From a virus: a stretch of 36,829 bases of DNA. Location: the IMG/VR virus record IMGVR_UViG_3300032220_000640, positions 1 to 36,829 of that record; one strand, written 5' to 3'. The stretch's first letter is position 1. Each line of letters opens with the position of its first letter. Below are positions 8,016 to 15,249 of the stretch, one piece after another. The notes beneath the pieces are model-generated. The model was not told the DNA's origin. It made no database searches and saw only the letters and a list, made by a program, of their open reading frames with translations. The position numbers and the translations under genes are program-made.

Positions 8016-8585
8016 ATGAACCGTATCGCTATCCTTGCCGCTCTAGCGGTTTCCGTGTCGGCCCCGGCTCCGGCCTACGCCAGCAGCTACCAAATCTGCC
8101 ATCAGGACTTTGCGCTCTGCGCCGCCTCACCGGCTACGCTGACGGGCAAGATGATCACCGTGAACGTCCAAAGCGGCGGCACGGCCCAGTTCGCTGAAGC
8201 GGTTGCGGTCTGTCCCGTCCTTCGTGGCCCAGCCATTGCCGATGTGGCCGGTGGCAACATGAAAGGCTCCTGCGATCAGCCTGGTCCTAGTCAAGTCTGG
8301 AGCCTCTACCAGTACCGGGACAAGTTCCCGCAGGCCCCAAACTGGTCACGTAGCGACCCGGCTGTCATCCGCACGTTCGTCACCAGCCCCGGCAACGGCC
8401 TGAGCAACATGTTCAGCTTCGCCTGCACCCTAGAGCCTAAGCGTGTGAACGGTGTGCGCCTTGCTAAATGTTATGGCCCTGTGCATGAAAGTGTTGCTGG
8501 GAAGCCAGTGCTTGACGGTACGACTGTTGTGACTCAAGCCCCTGTGGGCGCGACCTATCCGGTTGGCGGTCCCATTCCTCAATAG
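8016..8585 (+). CDS. Exported protein with signal peptide, unknown function
   Basis: A 189-residue protein with a clear signal peptide: MNRIAILAALAVSVSAPAPAYA, with cleavage probable after AYA (about residue 22). The mature part has several cysteines (CHQDFALCAASP, CPVL, GSCDQPG, FACTLE, KCYGP) that could form disulfides in the periplasm. AGGAA sits about five bases before ATG. It lies between the ferritin-like gene and the holin-like gene. An envelope role at lysis or in superinfection exclusion is possible, but no family is recognised. Confidence 0.6.
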   Translation: MNRIAILAALAVSVSAPAPAYASSYQICHQDFALCAASPATLTGKMITVNVQSGGTAQFAEAVAVCPVLRGPAIADVAGGNMKGSCDQPGPSQVWSLYQYRDKFPQAPNWSRSDPAVIRTFVTSPGNGLSNMFSFACTLEPKRVNGVRLAKCYGPVHESVAGKPVLDGTTVVTQAPVGATYPVGGPIPQ

Positions 8586-8594
8586 GAGAACACT

Positions 8595-8756
8595 ATGTTT
8601 GGTATCCTACGCGGTAAGAAGACCTACGTCGTGGCGGCTTTGTCGATCCTCGGCGCAGGCGCGAGTTATGCCACGGGCGACGCTACTGCCATGCAGGCAG
8701 TGCAACTGGCTGTCACGGCGCTTCTGGGTGCGACCCTGCGCAGCGGTATGCGCTAA
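8595..8756 (+). CDS. Holin-like small membrane protein
   Basis: A 53-residue protein with AGGAG seven to eight bases before ATG. The sequence begins MFGILRGKKTYVVAALSILG and continues through ASYATGDATAMQAVQLAVTA to LLGATLRSGMR. It has two short hydrophobic helices separated by a polar turn with a basic start and end, the form of many small phage holin-like proteins that begin with a KGKKTYI.AAL motif. As last gene of the rightward lysis block it converges on the minus-strand nuclease gene and overlaps its stop by four bases. Confidence 0.6.
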   Translation: MFGILRGKKTYVVAALSILGAGASYATGDATAMQAVQLAVTALLGATLRSGMR

Positions 8757-9076
8757 CCCGCAAGATCTTCGCTCAACAGCGGCAGGAAATCCTTCATACG
8801 GATGATGACTCGCCACTCTTGGCCGTTTTGTCTGAAGGCTACGACGGGCACCTGATCCTCTGGCGTGCAGGCTTCAATCTGGCGTACCCATTGCATAATC
8901 GCCAGCGTCTCACGGCGCTTAACCTCAATGCGGTACTTGCCGATCTCAATGTCATCCGCACCATCCCGCGCCTGGCCTAGCTTCCGCTTTACGATGAAGC
9001 CTAGGTGATCGGTCAGCATCGCGGCCAACTCGTTCTCACCGCGTGCGCCTTTGTTGCGTGCCATGCGTCCGGTCAT
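8753..9076 (-). CDS. Holliday-junction-resolvase-like PD-(D/E)XK nuclease
   Basis: A 107-residue protein. NKGARGENELAAML gives the conserved basic/Glu helix, DGADDIEIGKYRIEVKRRE gives the Asp...Glu-x-Lys catalytic core, and QWVRQIEACTPEDQVPVVAF follows as the usual third element. This is the archaeal-Hjc-like PD-(D/E)XK pattern seen in phage resolvases. Likely role: resolving branched DNA before packaging. GAGG five bases upstream favours the first ATG (9076) over one four codons inside. Last gene of the leftward replication operon. Confidence 0.72.
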   Translation of the reverse strand: MTGRMARNKGARGENELAAMLTDHLGFIVKRKLGQARDGADDIEIGKYRIEVKRRETLAIMQWVRQIEACTPEDQVPVVAFRQNGQEWRVIIRMKDFLPLLSEDLAG

Positions 9077-9082
9077 GTTGCC

Positions 9083-9655
9083 TCACTCGGCCATATATTC
9101 GCCCGCTAGGGCAATGAAGTCAGGGCGCTCGGTCATTGGCTCCCAGAACGCTGGGTCGCACCAGATTATGCGGTTATTCGGGAACGCGCCAATCTGGCCG
9201 TTTTCCATTTCCATGACGTGCAGGTGCTTGTGCTGCTCGCCATACTCAGACAACGCCGACCCCTCAAAGTCGATGCTAAACCTGTATCGTGCCAGGATAC
9301 GATCAGGCAGGATCAGCGCCTTCATGCGTTTATGAAAATCAAACTCGTGAACACCAAAGGTACTTGAGAAATTGTCCCACGGCTGGATATACGTCATGTC
9401 TACCAACACGCCCTTGGTCCTGGGTGCCTCGGGGATCTTCCAACAGAACGCCTCAATGGGTGCTAGAAACCCGGCACCCGCCACAGCTTCATCCGACATC
9501 ACGCACTGGAAATACAGGCTTCGGCCTTGAATCACCCGCAAGCCGTGGATGAAGCAAGCGTAATAGTCGCCATGCCCGTCCTGTAAATTACGGGTGTATT
9601 CCCGGCGTATAAATCCTGGGAACCATTTCTCGCAACTACCGATTATGAATGACAT
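9083..9655 (-). CDS. Hypothetical protein
   Basis: A 190-residue soluble protein, rich in aromatic residues, that I do not recognise. It has several His/Asp/Glu clusters (for example GVHEFDFHKRM and GEQHKHLHVMEMENGQ) but no diagnostic motif. It starts within the end of the preceding small gene (about 20-base overlap) and ends seven bases before the resolvase start, so it belongs to the recombination operon. A DNA-metabolism role is only inferred from context. Confidence 0.6.
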   Translation of the reverse strand: MSFIIGSCEKWFPGFIRREYTRNLQDGHGDYYACFIHGLRVIQGRSLYFQCVMSDEAVAGAGFLAPIEAFCWKIPEAPRTKGVLVDMTYIQPWDNFSSTFGVHEFDFHKRMKALILPDRILARYRFSIDFEGSALSEYGEQHKHLHVMEMENGQIGAFPNNRIIWCDPAFWEPMTERPDFIALAGEYMAE

Positions 9656-9809
9656 ATCGTCCCGTTTTTGGATCGCGCTTAGAAGTTTTGGCTTTTAATT
9701 GTAGGATTTGCTGTTCAAGGATGCTGATCCAGACTTTGCGTGACTCAGCCACAGATCGATGCTCGGCAAGTTCGCGCTCTAGCATTTTGACATCTTTAAA
9801 AATCCACAT
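9636..9809 (-). CDS. Small coiled-coil protein
   Basis: A 57-residue protein starting MWIFKDVKM, with GAGAGG about seven bases upstream deciding this start over one five codons earlier. Most of it is a predicted coiled coil (LERELAEHRSVAESRKVWIS, ILEQQILQLKAK), followed by a basic tail. Sits between the Cas4-like nuclease and a hypothetical gene. No family recognised. Confidence 0.55.
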   Translation of the reverse strand: MWIFKDVKMLERELAEHRSVAESRKVWISILEQQILQLKAKTSKRDPKTGRYVIHNR

Positions 9810-9820
9810 CGTCAGTCCTC

Positions 9821-10837
9821 TCAAAACGGGATTTCATCGTCAAACGGGATGCCGGGTACTTTGCGCCGGCCCGCAGCCTGGGACTGTCGAGATGCCAGCG
9901 CCAAGCTCGGCACATAGCCAATGCCCTGCGTGAACGTCTCGCCCGTCGTTTTGTCCTTATATTCAATATGGTTCACGCCACCGTCAACAGCCTCGGCATT
10001 AGGCACTAGCGGCGGGATCATCAGATGCCCGTCACAGCCGTTTAGCTGGTCCTGGTAGGTGAGTAGCTTGCTATGCAGGCCACAGTGCCAGGTGCCCCCC
10101 TCCTGCGCCGTAGAATGGCAACAGGTTCGGCAGTTGACCTCGGCAACCTTATCCTTGTGGCAAAGGTCGTAGCCGTCGCACATTTTGCAGAGCCAGTTAC
10201 TCGGATCTTCGCTGGCCTTGGTTAGCGGCAAGGTAGATGTCACCACCCTGCCGGCGCGGTCTATGGAACGGTTGAACGCGCCTACGTCGTAGTGAACCCA
10301 TTCGCTGTGGATCGTGTCGCTGTTCTTGTTTACGGCGACGTACATGGCACGCTCTAGGTTCAACAAGCCCATATAGGTTTGCACTTGGGCGTAATGCTCG
10401 GGCTTCTCTGCCTTCAGGCCCTTGGCTATCAGCCCAGTGAAAGCCTTGTCGTTCATGGTCTTGGCTTCAAACACAGCCCAGGTCTTCGGAGCCTCGGGAA
10501 AACCACGACCCACGCCATCGACTGAACCCCCGAAATGCCCGAAAGCATCGCGGCACTGAATCTGATTGCCGTCTTCTTCAGTATGTAGGTCCACGCCGAT
10601 AGCGCGAAGCTCGTTGATAATCCGTTCCTCCTCACGTTTACCCGTCTCAAATAAACGCAGCAGCCGACCAGGAAACTCAGGCTTAAACGCCCACCTGAAC
10701 GTCAGCCACAGGTATCGGTCGCAATGGTGCCCGATCAGAGACGCACCAAGATGCTCGCGGAAATCGTCCTTCCGCTCGGCGTGCCACGCATAGATGGCAT
10801 TGGCCGTAGTCTTCTCAGGATCAGGCACCACAGGCAT
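9821..10837 (-). CDS. Cas4/RecB-like PD-(D/E)XK exonuclease
   Basis: A 338-residue protein. GASLIGHHCDRYLWL near the N-terminus is the upstream element with a Cys. GGSVDGVG (Asp), AVFEAKTMNDKAF (Glu-x-Lys) and HYAQVQTYMGLL (Gln...Tyr) are the motifs of the Cas4/RecB nuclease fold. A cysteine-rich C-terminal half (CKMCDGYDLC, CRTCC, WHCGLH) could bind an Fe-S cluster or zinc. In phages such nucleases pair with a single-strand annealing protein or Sak4-type ATPase, which is exactly what lies upstream here. Likely role: DNA end resection for recombination. Confidence 0.78.
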   Translation of the reverse strand: MPVVPDPEKTTANAIYAWHAERKDDFREHLGASLIGHHCDRYLWLTFRWAFKPEFPGRLLRLFETGKREEERIINELRAIGVDLHTEEDGNQIQCRDAFGHFGGSVDGVGRGFPEAPKTWAVFEAKTMNDKAFTGLIAKGLKAEKPEHYAQVQTYMGLLNLERAMYVAVNKNSDTIHSEWVHYDVGAFNRSIDRAGRVVTSTLPLTKASEDPSNWLCKMCDGYDLCHKDKVAEVNCRTCCHSTAQEGGTWHCGLHSKLLTYQDQLNGCDGHLMIPPLVPNAEAVDGGVNHIEYKDKTTGETFTQGIGYVPSLALASRQSQAAGRRKVPGIPFDDEIPF

Positions 10838-10839
10838 GT

Positions 10840-11295
10840 CTACCGCTCCCAGGCGCGCTTTTCGGGAACGCCGATCTTAGGCGCTGCCTTGGGAGCTTGG
10901 GCCGATCCCGCTGGGGAATAGCCCACGATGCGGTTACGGGTTGGCTCCTTGCGGTCCAGGTCCAGCGACAGCGTAAACGGCACGTCGTGGGTTTCTTCCG
11001 TGTTCTTGGCGTTGGGCACGCCACAAGCCTTGAGCAGCGCGTTCAGGTGACCGCGTGCGATCTCCTGAGTCTTGTCGGACTTGTTGATAATGTTGAGGCG
11101 TTCCCAGTGCCGGCGACCGCTATGGTCACCGTCCACGATCTGCATGGTCAGTTCGATATACTGCCCATCGCCCGCTTTGGTGTCCTTCAGCTCGCTGTTG
11201 GTGACGATAGCAACGTAGTCACCGGGAGGCATAGGATCAAAAGACGTAGGCGCGGACATCTCATAGCCGCTAAGGTCAAAGTTAATCTCAGGCAT
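10840..11295 (-). CDS. DUF669-family protein, probable ssDNA-binding
   Basis: A 151-residue protein from MPEINFDLSGYE, the start chosen because its ATG lies one base after the upstream stop; a longer version from 11358 would overlap the ATPase gene. The core PPGDYVAIVTNSELKDTKAG then GQYIELTMQIVDGDHSGR, and HLNALLKACG, is typical of phage DUF669 proteins. These lie next to Sak4-like ATPases and are considered ssDNA-binding partners. The C-terminus is Ala/Pro/Lys-rich and flexible. Confidence 0.8.
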   Translation of the reverse strand: MPEINFDLSGYEMSAPTSFDPMPPGDYVAIVTNSELKDTKAGDGQYIELTMQIVDGDHSGRRHWERLNIINKSDKTQEIARGHLNALLKACGVPNAKNTEETHDVPFTLSLDLDRKEPTRNRIVGYSPAGSAQAPKAAPKIGVPEKRAWER

Positions 11296-11296
11296 T

Positions 11297-12028
11297 TCAG
11301 GCTCCGATTGAAGATTCAAAGGCATCCCAGGAAAGCGGGATCGAGTCAGGCAACGCATAGCGATTCTTCGCCATGTACGCAGGCCGTTCGTTCGTGAACA
11401 GCAGGCGTTCTCCGGTGGTAAAGCCCCGGTTTGTGGTCTTGTTAAAACCCACGTCGTCTTTCTTCACCATAACTTTGTAGTTGGCGAACAGCAGCGCATC
11501 TGCCCACTCACGGATCACCGCGCTAGACCGCTCCTGTAGCTTCGGTTGATAGCGGTCGTAGGGTTCGACCTCTGGGCTATCAAACCGCTTAATGGTGGTG
11601 TGCGCGAGCAAGATCACGACCATCTTGCGGTGCAGTCTCAGCGCGTCCAGGCCTTCAAGAACCTGCCGCCAGCGATCCGCTGCGATGATGGCACCCTTGC
11701 CATAGGCTAGATCCTTGGCGTCATGTGCCGCCTCGACCTCACGCCAAATGATGTTCTCCAACCAATCCAAACTGTCGATCACGACGGTATAGAAGTCGTG
11801 GTCCTCATCATGCAGCGTGGCGATAGCTGACATCACGTTGGCAAAGGTTTTGGCGACGGGGAAGTGCGCAACGGACAGAGAGCCTAGCCCGTCTTCGGTT
11901 AGGATAAAGATCGGGTTAGGCGCTCCGGCGGCGAAGGTGGATTTACCGATACCCTCGACGCCATAGACGACCAATCTAGGGGCGCTGATGCTCTCGTTCT
12001 TGCTGATGGATTTTAGGTCAAAGCTCAT
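11297..12028 (-). CDS. Sak4-like RecA-fold ATPase (AAA_24)
   Basis: A 243-residue protein. Walker A is GVEGIGKST near residues 23-31, Walker B is FYTVVIDSLDW near 79-89, and a later VVILLAHTTIKRF resembles the RecA-fold sensor strand. The length and organisation match phage AAA_24/Sak4 proteins, which promote single-strand annealing or strand exchange with a phage SSB. Starts by ATGA overlap with the upstream gene and is followed one base later by the DUF669 gene, forming a recombination cassette with the Cas4-like nuclease. Confidence 0.82.
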   Translation of the reverse strand: MSFDLKSISKNESISAPRLVVYGVEGIGKSTFAAGAPNPIFILTEDGLGSLSVAHFPVAKTFANVMSAIATLHDEDHDFYTVVIDSLDWLENIIWREVEAAHDAKDLAYGKGAIIAADRWRQVLEGLDALRLHRKMVVILLAHTTIKRFDSPEVEPYDRYQPKLQERSSAVIREWADALLFANYKVMVKKDDVGFNKTTNRGFTTGERLLFTNERPAYMAKNRYALPDSIPLSWDAFESSIGA

Positions 12029-12423
12029 TTCGGGTTCCGTTCAATCAAAATGCCGGTTTTGGCTGGCTTGGTGTCTATGTATTCAGCGATCCGTTTCCAT
12101 AGGCTCGGGTTCACGGCGCGAATCTTTCTAATTTTCGGCTCATCCAGTTCGAGCTTGGTTCGGACTATCTTGAATTGGTCAGGCCAGTCAGCGGTTTGAT
12201 CCGCAATTTCTGCCAAGTCGCCTCGGTAGGTCAGCTTGCCAACCACGATAATCTTTAGGCCGTCTGGCAGATGGTGCGTCTCGCGACCATCTTCTTTGGC
12301 TCCCGTTATATCTATAATGTCGTTCTCGATTGCAATTCGGGCTTCGTTGGCTTTGCGCTCGGCGTCCCTTGCTTTGTTCCAGGATTTTGCTAGGGCGATC
12401 AGCTGGGTTTCTGTGTTGCTCAC
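12025..12423 (-). CDS. Hypothetical protein, first gene of replication operon
   Basis: A 132-residue protein starting with GTG (MSNTETQL), supported by GGAG eight bases upstream. The N-terminal half is a charged helix (ALAKSWNKARDAERKANEAR), the rest alpha/beta. It resembles small phage proteins commonly encoded just before Sak4-like ATPases, but I cannot name a function. Overlaps the ATPase gene by ATGA. Transcription probably begins in the divergent gap 12424-12541. Confidence 0.6.
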   Translation of the reverse strand: MSNTETQLIALAKSWNKARDAERKANEARIAIENDIIDITGAKEDGRETHHLPDGLKIIVVGKLTYRGDLAEIADQTADWPDQFKIVRTKLELDEPKIRKIRAVNPSLWKRIAEYIDTKPAKTGILIERNPK

Positions 12424-12541
12424 GTTAATGCTCCGGTTTCCAATAGCCCTAACTAATCCTTGTCGTTCTCATTTTGCAAACTGTTTTTTTCTCAGTGACA
12501 AACAATCCGGCTTGGGCTTATGCTCGCAGCAGGAGAACATC
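12424..12541. promoter_or_regulatory. Divergent control region
   Basis: A 118-base gap between divergently transcribed genes. Rightward candidate: GTGACA (12495-12500), 18 bases, TATGCT (12519-12524), with AGGAG at 12531-12535 before ATG 12542. The palindrome TTTGCAAA lies near 12473-12481 and could be an operator. The leftward -10/-35 boxes are weak by eye (TTGTCA at a plausible distance). The region must hold promoters for both sides, but exact boxes are uncertain. Confidence 0.4.
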
Positions 12542-12775
12542 ATGGGTCACATCAAGGGGCGGCAAGAGCCAGCCTATAGCGTCGTCAAGCGCCTAGGTGG
12601 GGTAGCAGCGACGGCTCGTATCATACAGGTCAATGCCAGCACGGTTAGCCGCTGGATTTTGTCTGGTCCTGGCACCACTGGGGGCAACATCCCGCAAAAA
12701 TATTGGCCCGAATTACTCCTTTGGGCAAGCCATCGCGGTATAGATATTAGCCTGCATGATCTCGCTGGCCTGTAG
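12542..12775 (+). CDS. Cro/YdaS-like helix-turn-helix protein
   Basis: A 77-residue protein. AGGAG seven bases before ATG 12542 fixes the start, although the frame is open further upstream. Residues about 11-40 (YSVVKRLGGVAATARIIQ, then VNASTVSRWIL) are a helix-turn-helix of the Cro/YdaS type. It lies next to the divergent gap, so it may bind the TTTGCAAA palindrome and switch replication genes. It ends two bases before the primase-helicase. No partner CI-like repressor is present. Confidence 0.72.
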   Translation: MGHIKGRQEPAYSVVKRLGGVAATARIIQVNASTVSRWILSGPGTTGGNIPQKYWPELLLWASHRGIDISLHDLAGL

Positions 12776-12777
12776 CC

Positions 12778-14685
12778 ATGAAAAACAGCGAGTTTCTGTC
12801 CGCCATCTACGGTGAGACAGCGGGAACCTATGGCTGGTCAACAAGCTTCCGCGCCGATCCTGGTGAGGTAGACGGCTCTGCATGGGCTGGCTCTGCATGG
12901 CGCGGATCGCCTGCACAGCGAACCCTGATTGACGCACGCGGCAGCGATAACAACTTTTTCTGCGTGGCATTGATGCGCGGCGACAAGCCCAGGCGCACCA
13001 AAGATCAGTTTGAGCGCCTGGCCGTCCTCTTGGCTGACGATGCAGACCCTAACGAGTTGATGGGTTCGCCTAGCTACGTCATTGAGACATCCAGCGGCAA
13101 CCATCAGATCGGCGTGCTGCTAGATTCCGCAGATCCTGACACACACAACCGCGACCTAGTTGACGCGGTGTTGCAAAAGATGGTCGCGGCCAAGTTGATG
13201 AAGGCGGACGCCAGCGGTAACAACATAGTCCGCTATGGTCGCCTGCCAGCCGGATCTAACACCAAGAAGAAGGCGAACACGTTCTCTGTGCGGGTGCATT
13301 CCTGCGATTTGCAAAGCGTCTACAGCCTGGACGATGCAGCGGCCATGTTCGGGATCGATCTCTCGGAATTGCGACCCATCGGCAAGCCCCCCCTAAAGGG
13401 GGGGACTATTGCGCTCGACAGTGGGCGACCTGCCGTTGACATGGTGAGCCAGTGGAAAGCCCTGTTGGATCCAGAGCCAGCAGACCGCAGCTACCACGAC
13501 CCGTTGTTGAAAATCACAGCCACGATGCGCGGTGCCGGGATGGAAGCTGGCGCGGTGGTCAACATGGTTCGCTCCGTCATGCTGGCGATCAAGCCGGAAG
13601 ACCCGCACGAGTTTGAGCGATGGCATCAGCGTTACGGATCTGAGCTGGCCCGTATGGTTGGCGGTGCGGAGAAATTTGCGCCCCCGCCGCCTCGCGAAGC
13701 CCACAGCCTGCTAGAAACCCACGCCCAAGTCGTCGAGTCAGCCAAGAACGCAACGTGGTTGGTCAAGGGCCTTGTGCCGGCAGACAGTATGGGAATGCTG
13801 TTTGGCCCGTCGGGAGCGTTCAAGTCTTTCGTGGCGTTGGATCTGTGCCTGCACCTGGTTCACGGCATGGACTGGGCCGGCAAGCGAACCAAGGGTGGCC
13901 CGGTGGTCTACATGGCCGCAGAAGGTGGCTCTGGCCTAGCGAAGCGCGTCACGGCCTGGCACGAACATAACGGCATGGCTGAAGTGCCTGACACGTTCCA
14001 ATATTGCCGGGTGCCGCTTTTGATGTCGGACCCTAGCGAGGTCGCCAGCCTTCGCGCTGCCATAACTGCTTTACCGATAGAACCGTGTCTGGTGGTAGTT
14101 GATACGCTATCGCAGACCTATAACGGCGATGAGAACTCCGCGTCAGACGTGGCCGCATATCTGCGCCTGATCAACTCCGAGATCCGCGCTACGTTTAAGT
14201 GTTCGGTCCTGGTGGTCCACCATACCGGCCACAGCGCCGCAGAGCGTCCTAGAGGGTCTTCCGCGCTCACATCTAACCTGGACTACCTGCTCGGCGCTTA
14301 TCGGCCTGAAGGCGGTCGTATGGAGGCGCGGCTGGGCGTCCACAAGATGAAGGACGGCGAGAAGCTGGATGACCACTATTTCGAAATGAAGCGCCTAGTC
14401 ATGGGACGCGATGAAGACGGCGACGAAGTGTCTAGTTTGGTCGCGGATTATGTTGAAGCTGCGGATGAGATCGCAGCCAACATGGCGAAATCCAAATACG
14501 CCGGAATCATCATGTCGATGGTTCATGCCGGCAAGCCGGTGACCGAGGACGCGATGCTTGATGCTGCTGCCAGCCTGTCCACATCGCGCCCGGCTGTGCG
14601 TAAAGGGTTAGCTTACGCCCGCAGCCAGTTAGAAATTGGGCGGATCATCCGGCCCTTGGGCAACGGCCTTTGGATCAAGACCTAG
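12778..14685 (+). CDS. Primase-helicase (RepB-primase-like plus RepA-type ATPase)
   Basis: A 635-residue replication protein. The N-terminal part resembles RepB/PrimPol-type primases: LAVLLADDADP (81-91, acidic metal site), VIETSSGNHQ (101-110) and VRYGRLPAGSN (151-161). After a Pro/Gly linker near 200-212, the C-terminal part is a RecA-fold RepA-like helicase: Walker A FGPSGAFKS (342-350), EGG at 382-384, Walker B CLVVVDTLSQ (437-446), and VVHHTGHS (479-486). It would prime and unwind DNA at the phage origin. Its 3' end overlaps the convergent gene at 14629-14889 by 57 bases. The linker DNA contains a striking C7-TAAA-G7 hairpin. Confidence 0.82.
   Translation: MKNSEFLSAIYGETAGTYGWSTSFRADPGEVDGSAWAGSAWRGSPAQRTLIDARGSDNNFFCVALMRGDKPRRTKDQFERLAVLLADDADPNELMGSPSYVIETSSGNHQIGVLLDSADPDTHNRDLVDAVLQKMVAAKLMKADASGNNIVRYGRLPAGSNTKKKANTFSVRVHSCDLQSVYSLDDAAAMFGIDLSELRPIGKPPLKGGTIALDSGRPAVDMVSQWKALLDPEPADRSYHDPLLKITATMRGAGMEAGAVVNMVRSVMLAIKPEDPHEFERWHQRYGSELARMVGGAEKFAPPPPREAHSLLETHAQVVESAKNATWLVKGLVPADSMGMLFGPSGAFKSFVALDLCLHLVHGMDWAGKRTKGGPVVYMAAEGGSGLAKRVTAWHEHNGMAEVPDTFQYCRVPLLMSDPSEVASLRAAITALPIEPCLVVVDTLSQTYNGDENSASDVAAYLRLINSEIRATFKCSVLVVHHTGHSAAERPRGSSALTSNLDYLLGAYRPEGGRMEARLGVHKMKDGEKLDDHYFEMKRLVMGRDEDGDEVSSLVADYVEAADEIAANMAKSKYAGIIMSMVHAGKPVTEDAMLDAAASLSTSRPAVRKGLAYARSQLEIGRIIRPLGNGLWIKT
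13387..13404. other. C7-TAAA-G7 perfect hairpin inside the primase-helicase gene
   Basis: Seven C, TAAA, seven G form a seven-pair GC stem with a four-base loop. It codes for the linker between the primase and helicase domains (KPPLKGG). It could slow the ribosome between domains, act as a DNA structure in replication, or be neutral. Confidence 0.75.
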
Positions 14686-14889
14686 CTCGCGGAGCCTTTT
14701 GTTTCGCTCCCGCGTGACTGCGCCCAACCGGCTGATCGCCTGGTAGAATATGCGGTCGCCTCGGCTCTTTTGCGGACCACCGACCTTGCCGCCGACCTTG
14801 CCCATGCGAGAAGCCTGTTTTTTGCGTTCGTCAGCGGTCAGCGTACCCCAACCGACAACGCCAGGGACTTTTACGATCTTATCTTTCAC
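14629..14889 (-). CDS. Hypothetical small basic protein
   Basis: An 86-residue protein starting with GTG. It is Lys/Arg/Gly-rich: ADERKKQASRMGKVGGKVGG resembles the basic 'GGKAGG' segments of small nucleic-acid-binding phage proteins. The start overlaps the end of the zinc-ribbon gene (14879-15007). Its last 57 bases overlap the convergent primase-helicase gene. Last gene of the leftward small-gene operon. Function unknown; DNA or RNA binding is possible from charge. Confidence 0.55.
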   Translation of the reverse strand: MKDKIVKVPGVVGWGTLTADERKKQASRMGKVGGKVGGPQKSRGDRIFYQAISRLGAVTRERNKRLRELGLDPKAVAQGPDDPPNF

Positions 14890-15007
14890 GGGGTCTGCAT
14901 CCTACACAATGAAATGGGGATTTTGGATTGTACCATTCGGCTGTTTGGCCTTTGAACAGGTAAATTCCGCAGCGGCATTTGGTGGCGAACGGGATCGGCC
15001 TAATCAT
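14879..15007 (-). CDS. 42-residue zinc-ribbon-like mini protein
   Basis: A very small gene read as ATG 15007 to TAA 14879. The product has a Cys-x-Cys pair (C11, C13, in KCRCG) and a Cys-x-x-Cys pair (C34, C37, in FHCVGC) 20 residues apart, ending RPRER. Two cysteine knuckles at this distance suggest a single-zinc ribbon. It starts by ATGA overlap with the DnaA-like gene, and the next gene starts inside it. The coupling on both sides supports it as real. Role unknown; small ribbons often bind RNA polymerase or nucleic acid. Confidence 0.6.
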   Translation of the reverse strand: MIRPIPFATKCRCGIYLFKGQTAEWYNPKSPFHCVGCRPRER

Positions 15008-15249
15008 CTGGCGATCCTTTGTTCGTGCGCTCTGACGCCGTGAATAACCGTCGTGTGATCGCGGCGCAGAAATTTAGCTATCTGGGGATAGGTGTATCGC
15101 GGGCGTCCGTTTATTTTGACCTCGCGCAAGGTCCACATCAGCTCTTGTCGCAACACGGCGATCTTGTGCAGGCGTTCGCGGCTTTTGATGATTTCTAGGT
15201 CTATGTTCCGTTTCACCTCAAAATCGCGGGCAATGTCTTTCATCGTCAT
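15004..15249 (-). CDS. Stand-alone DnaA domain-IV-like DNA-binding protein
   Basis: An 81-residue protein matching the C-terminal DNA-binding domain of DnaA and nothing else of it. An N-terminal helix (KDIARDFEVKRNIDLEIIKS) is followed by KIAVLRQELMWTLREV. The signature YTYPQIAKFLRRDHTTVIHG and VRAHEQRI aligns with DnaA domain IV (consensus SLPEIGR.FGGRDHTTVLHA.RKI). The AAA+ ATPase domain is absent. It could bind DnaA boxes of host or phage and compete with or recruit DnaA. Starts and ends by ATGA overlaps. Confidence 0.82.
   Translation of the reverse strand: MTMKDIARDFEVKRNIDLEIIKSRERLHKIAVLRQELMWTLREVKINGRPRYTYPQIAKFLRRDHTTVIHGVRAHEQRIAR

Noticed and set aside
10897-11397. 166-residue plus-strand frame
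   Set aside because: Opposite strand to the DUF669 and Sak4-like genes, which have family motifs and coupled starts.
12236-12541. Upstream extension of the helix-turn-helix gene
   Set aside because: AGGAG precedes ATG 12542; the extension lies antisense to the 12025-12423 gene and has no ribosome site.
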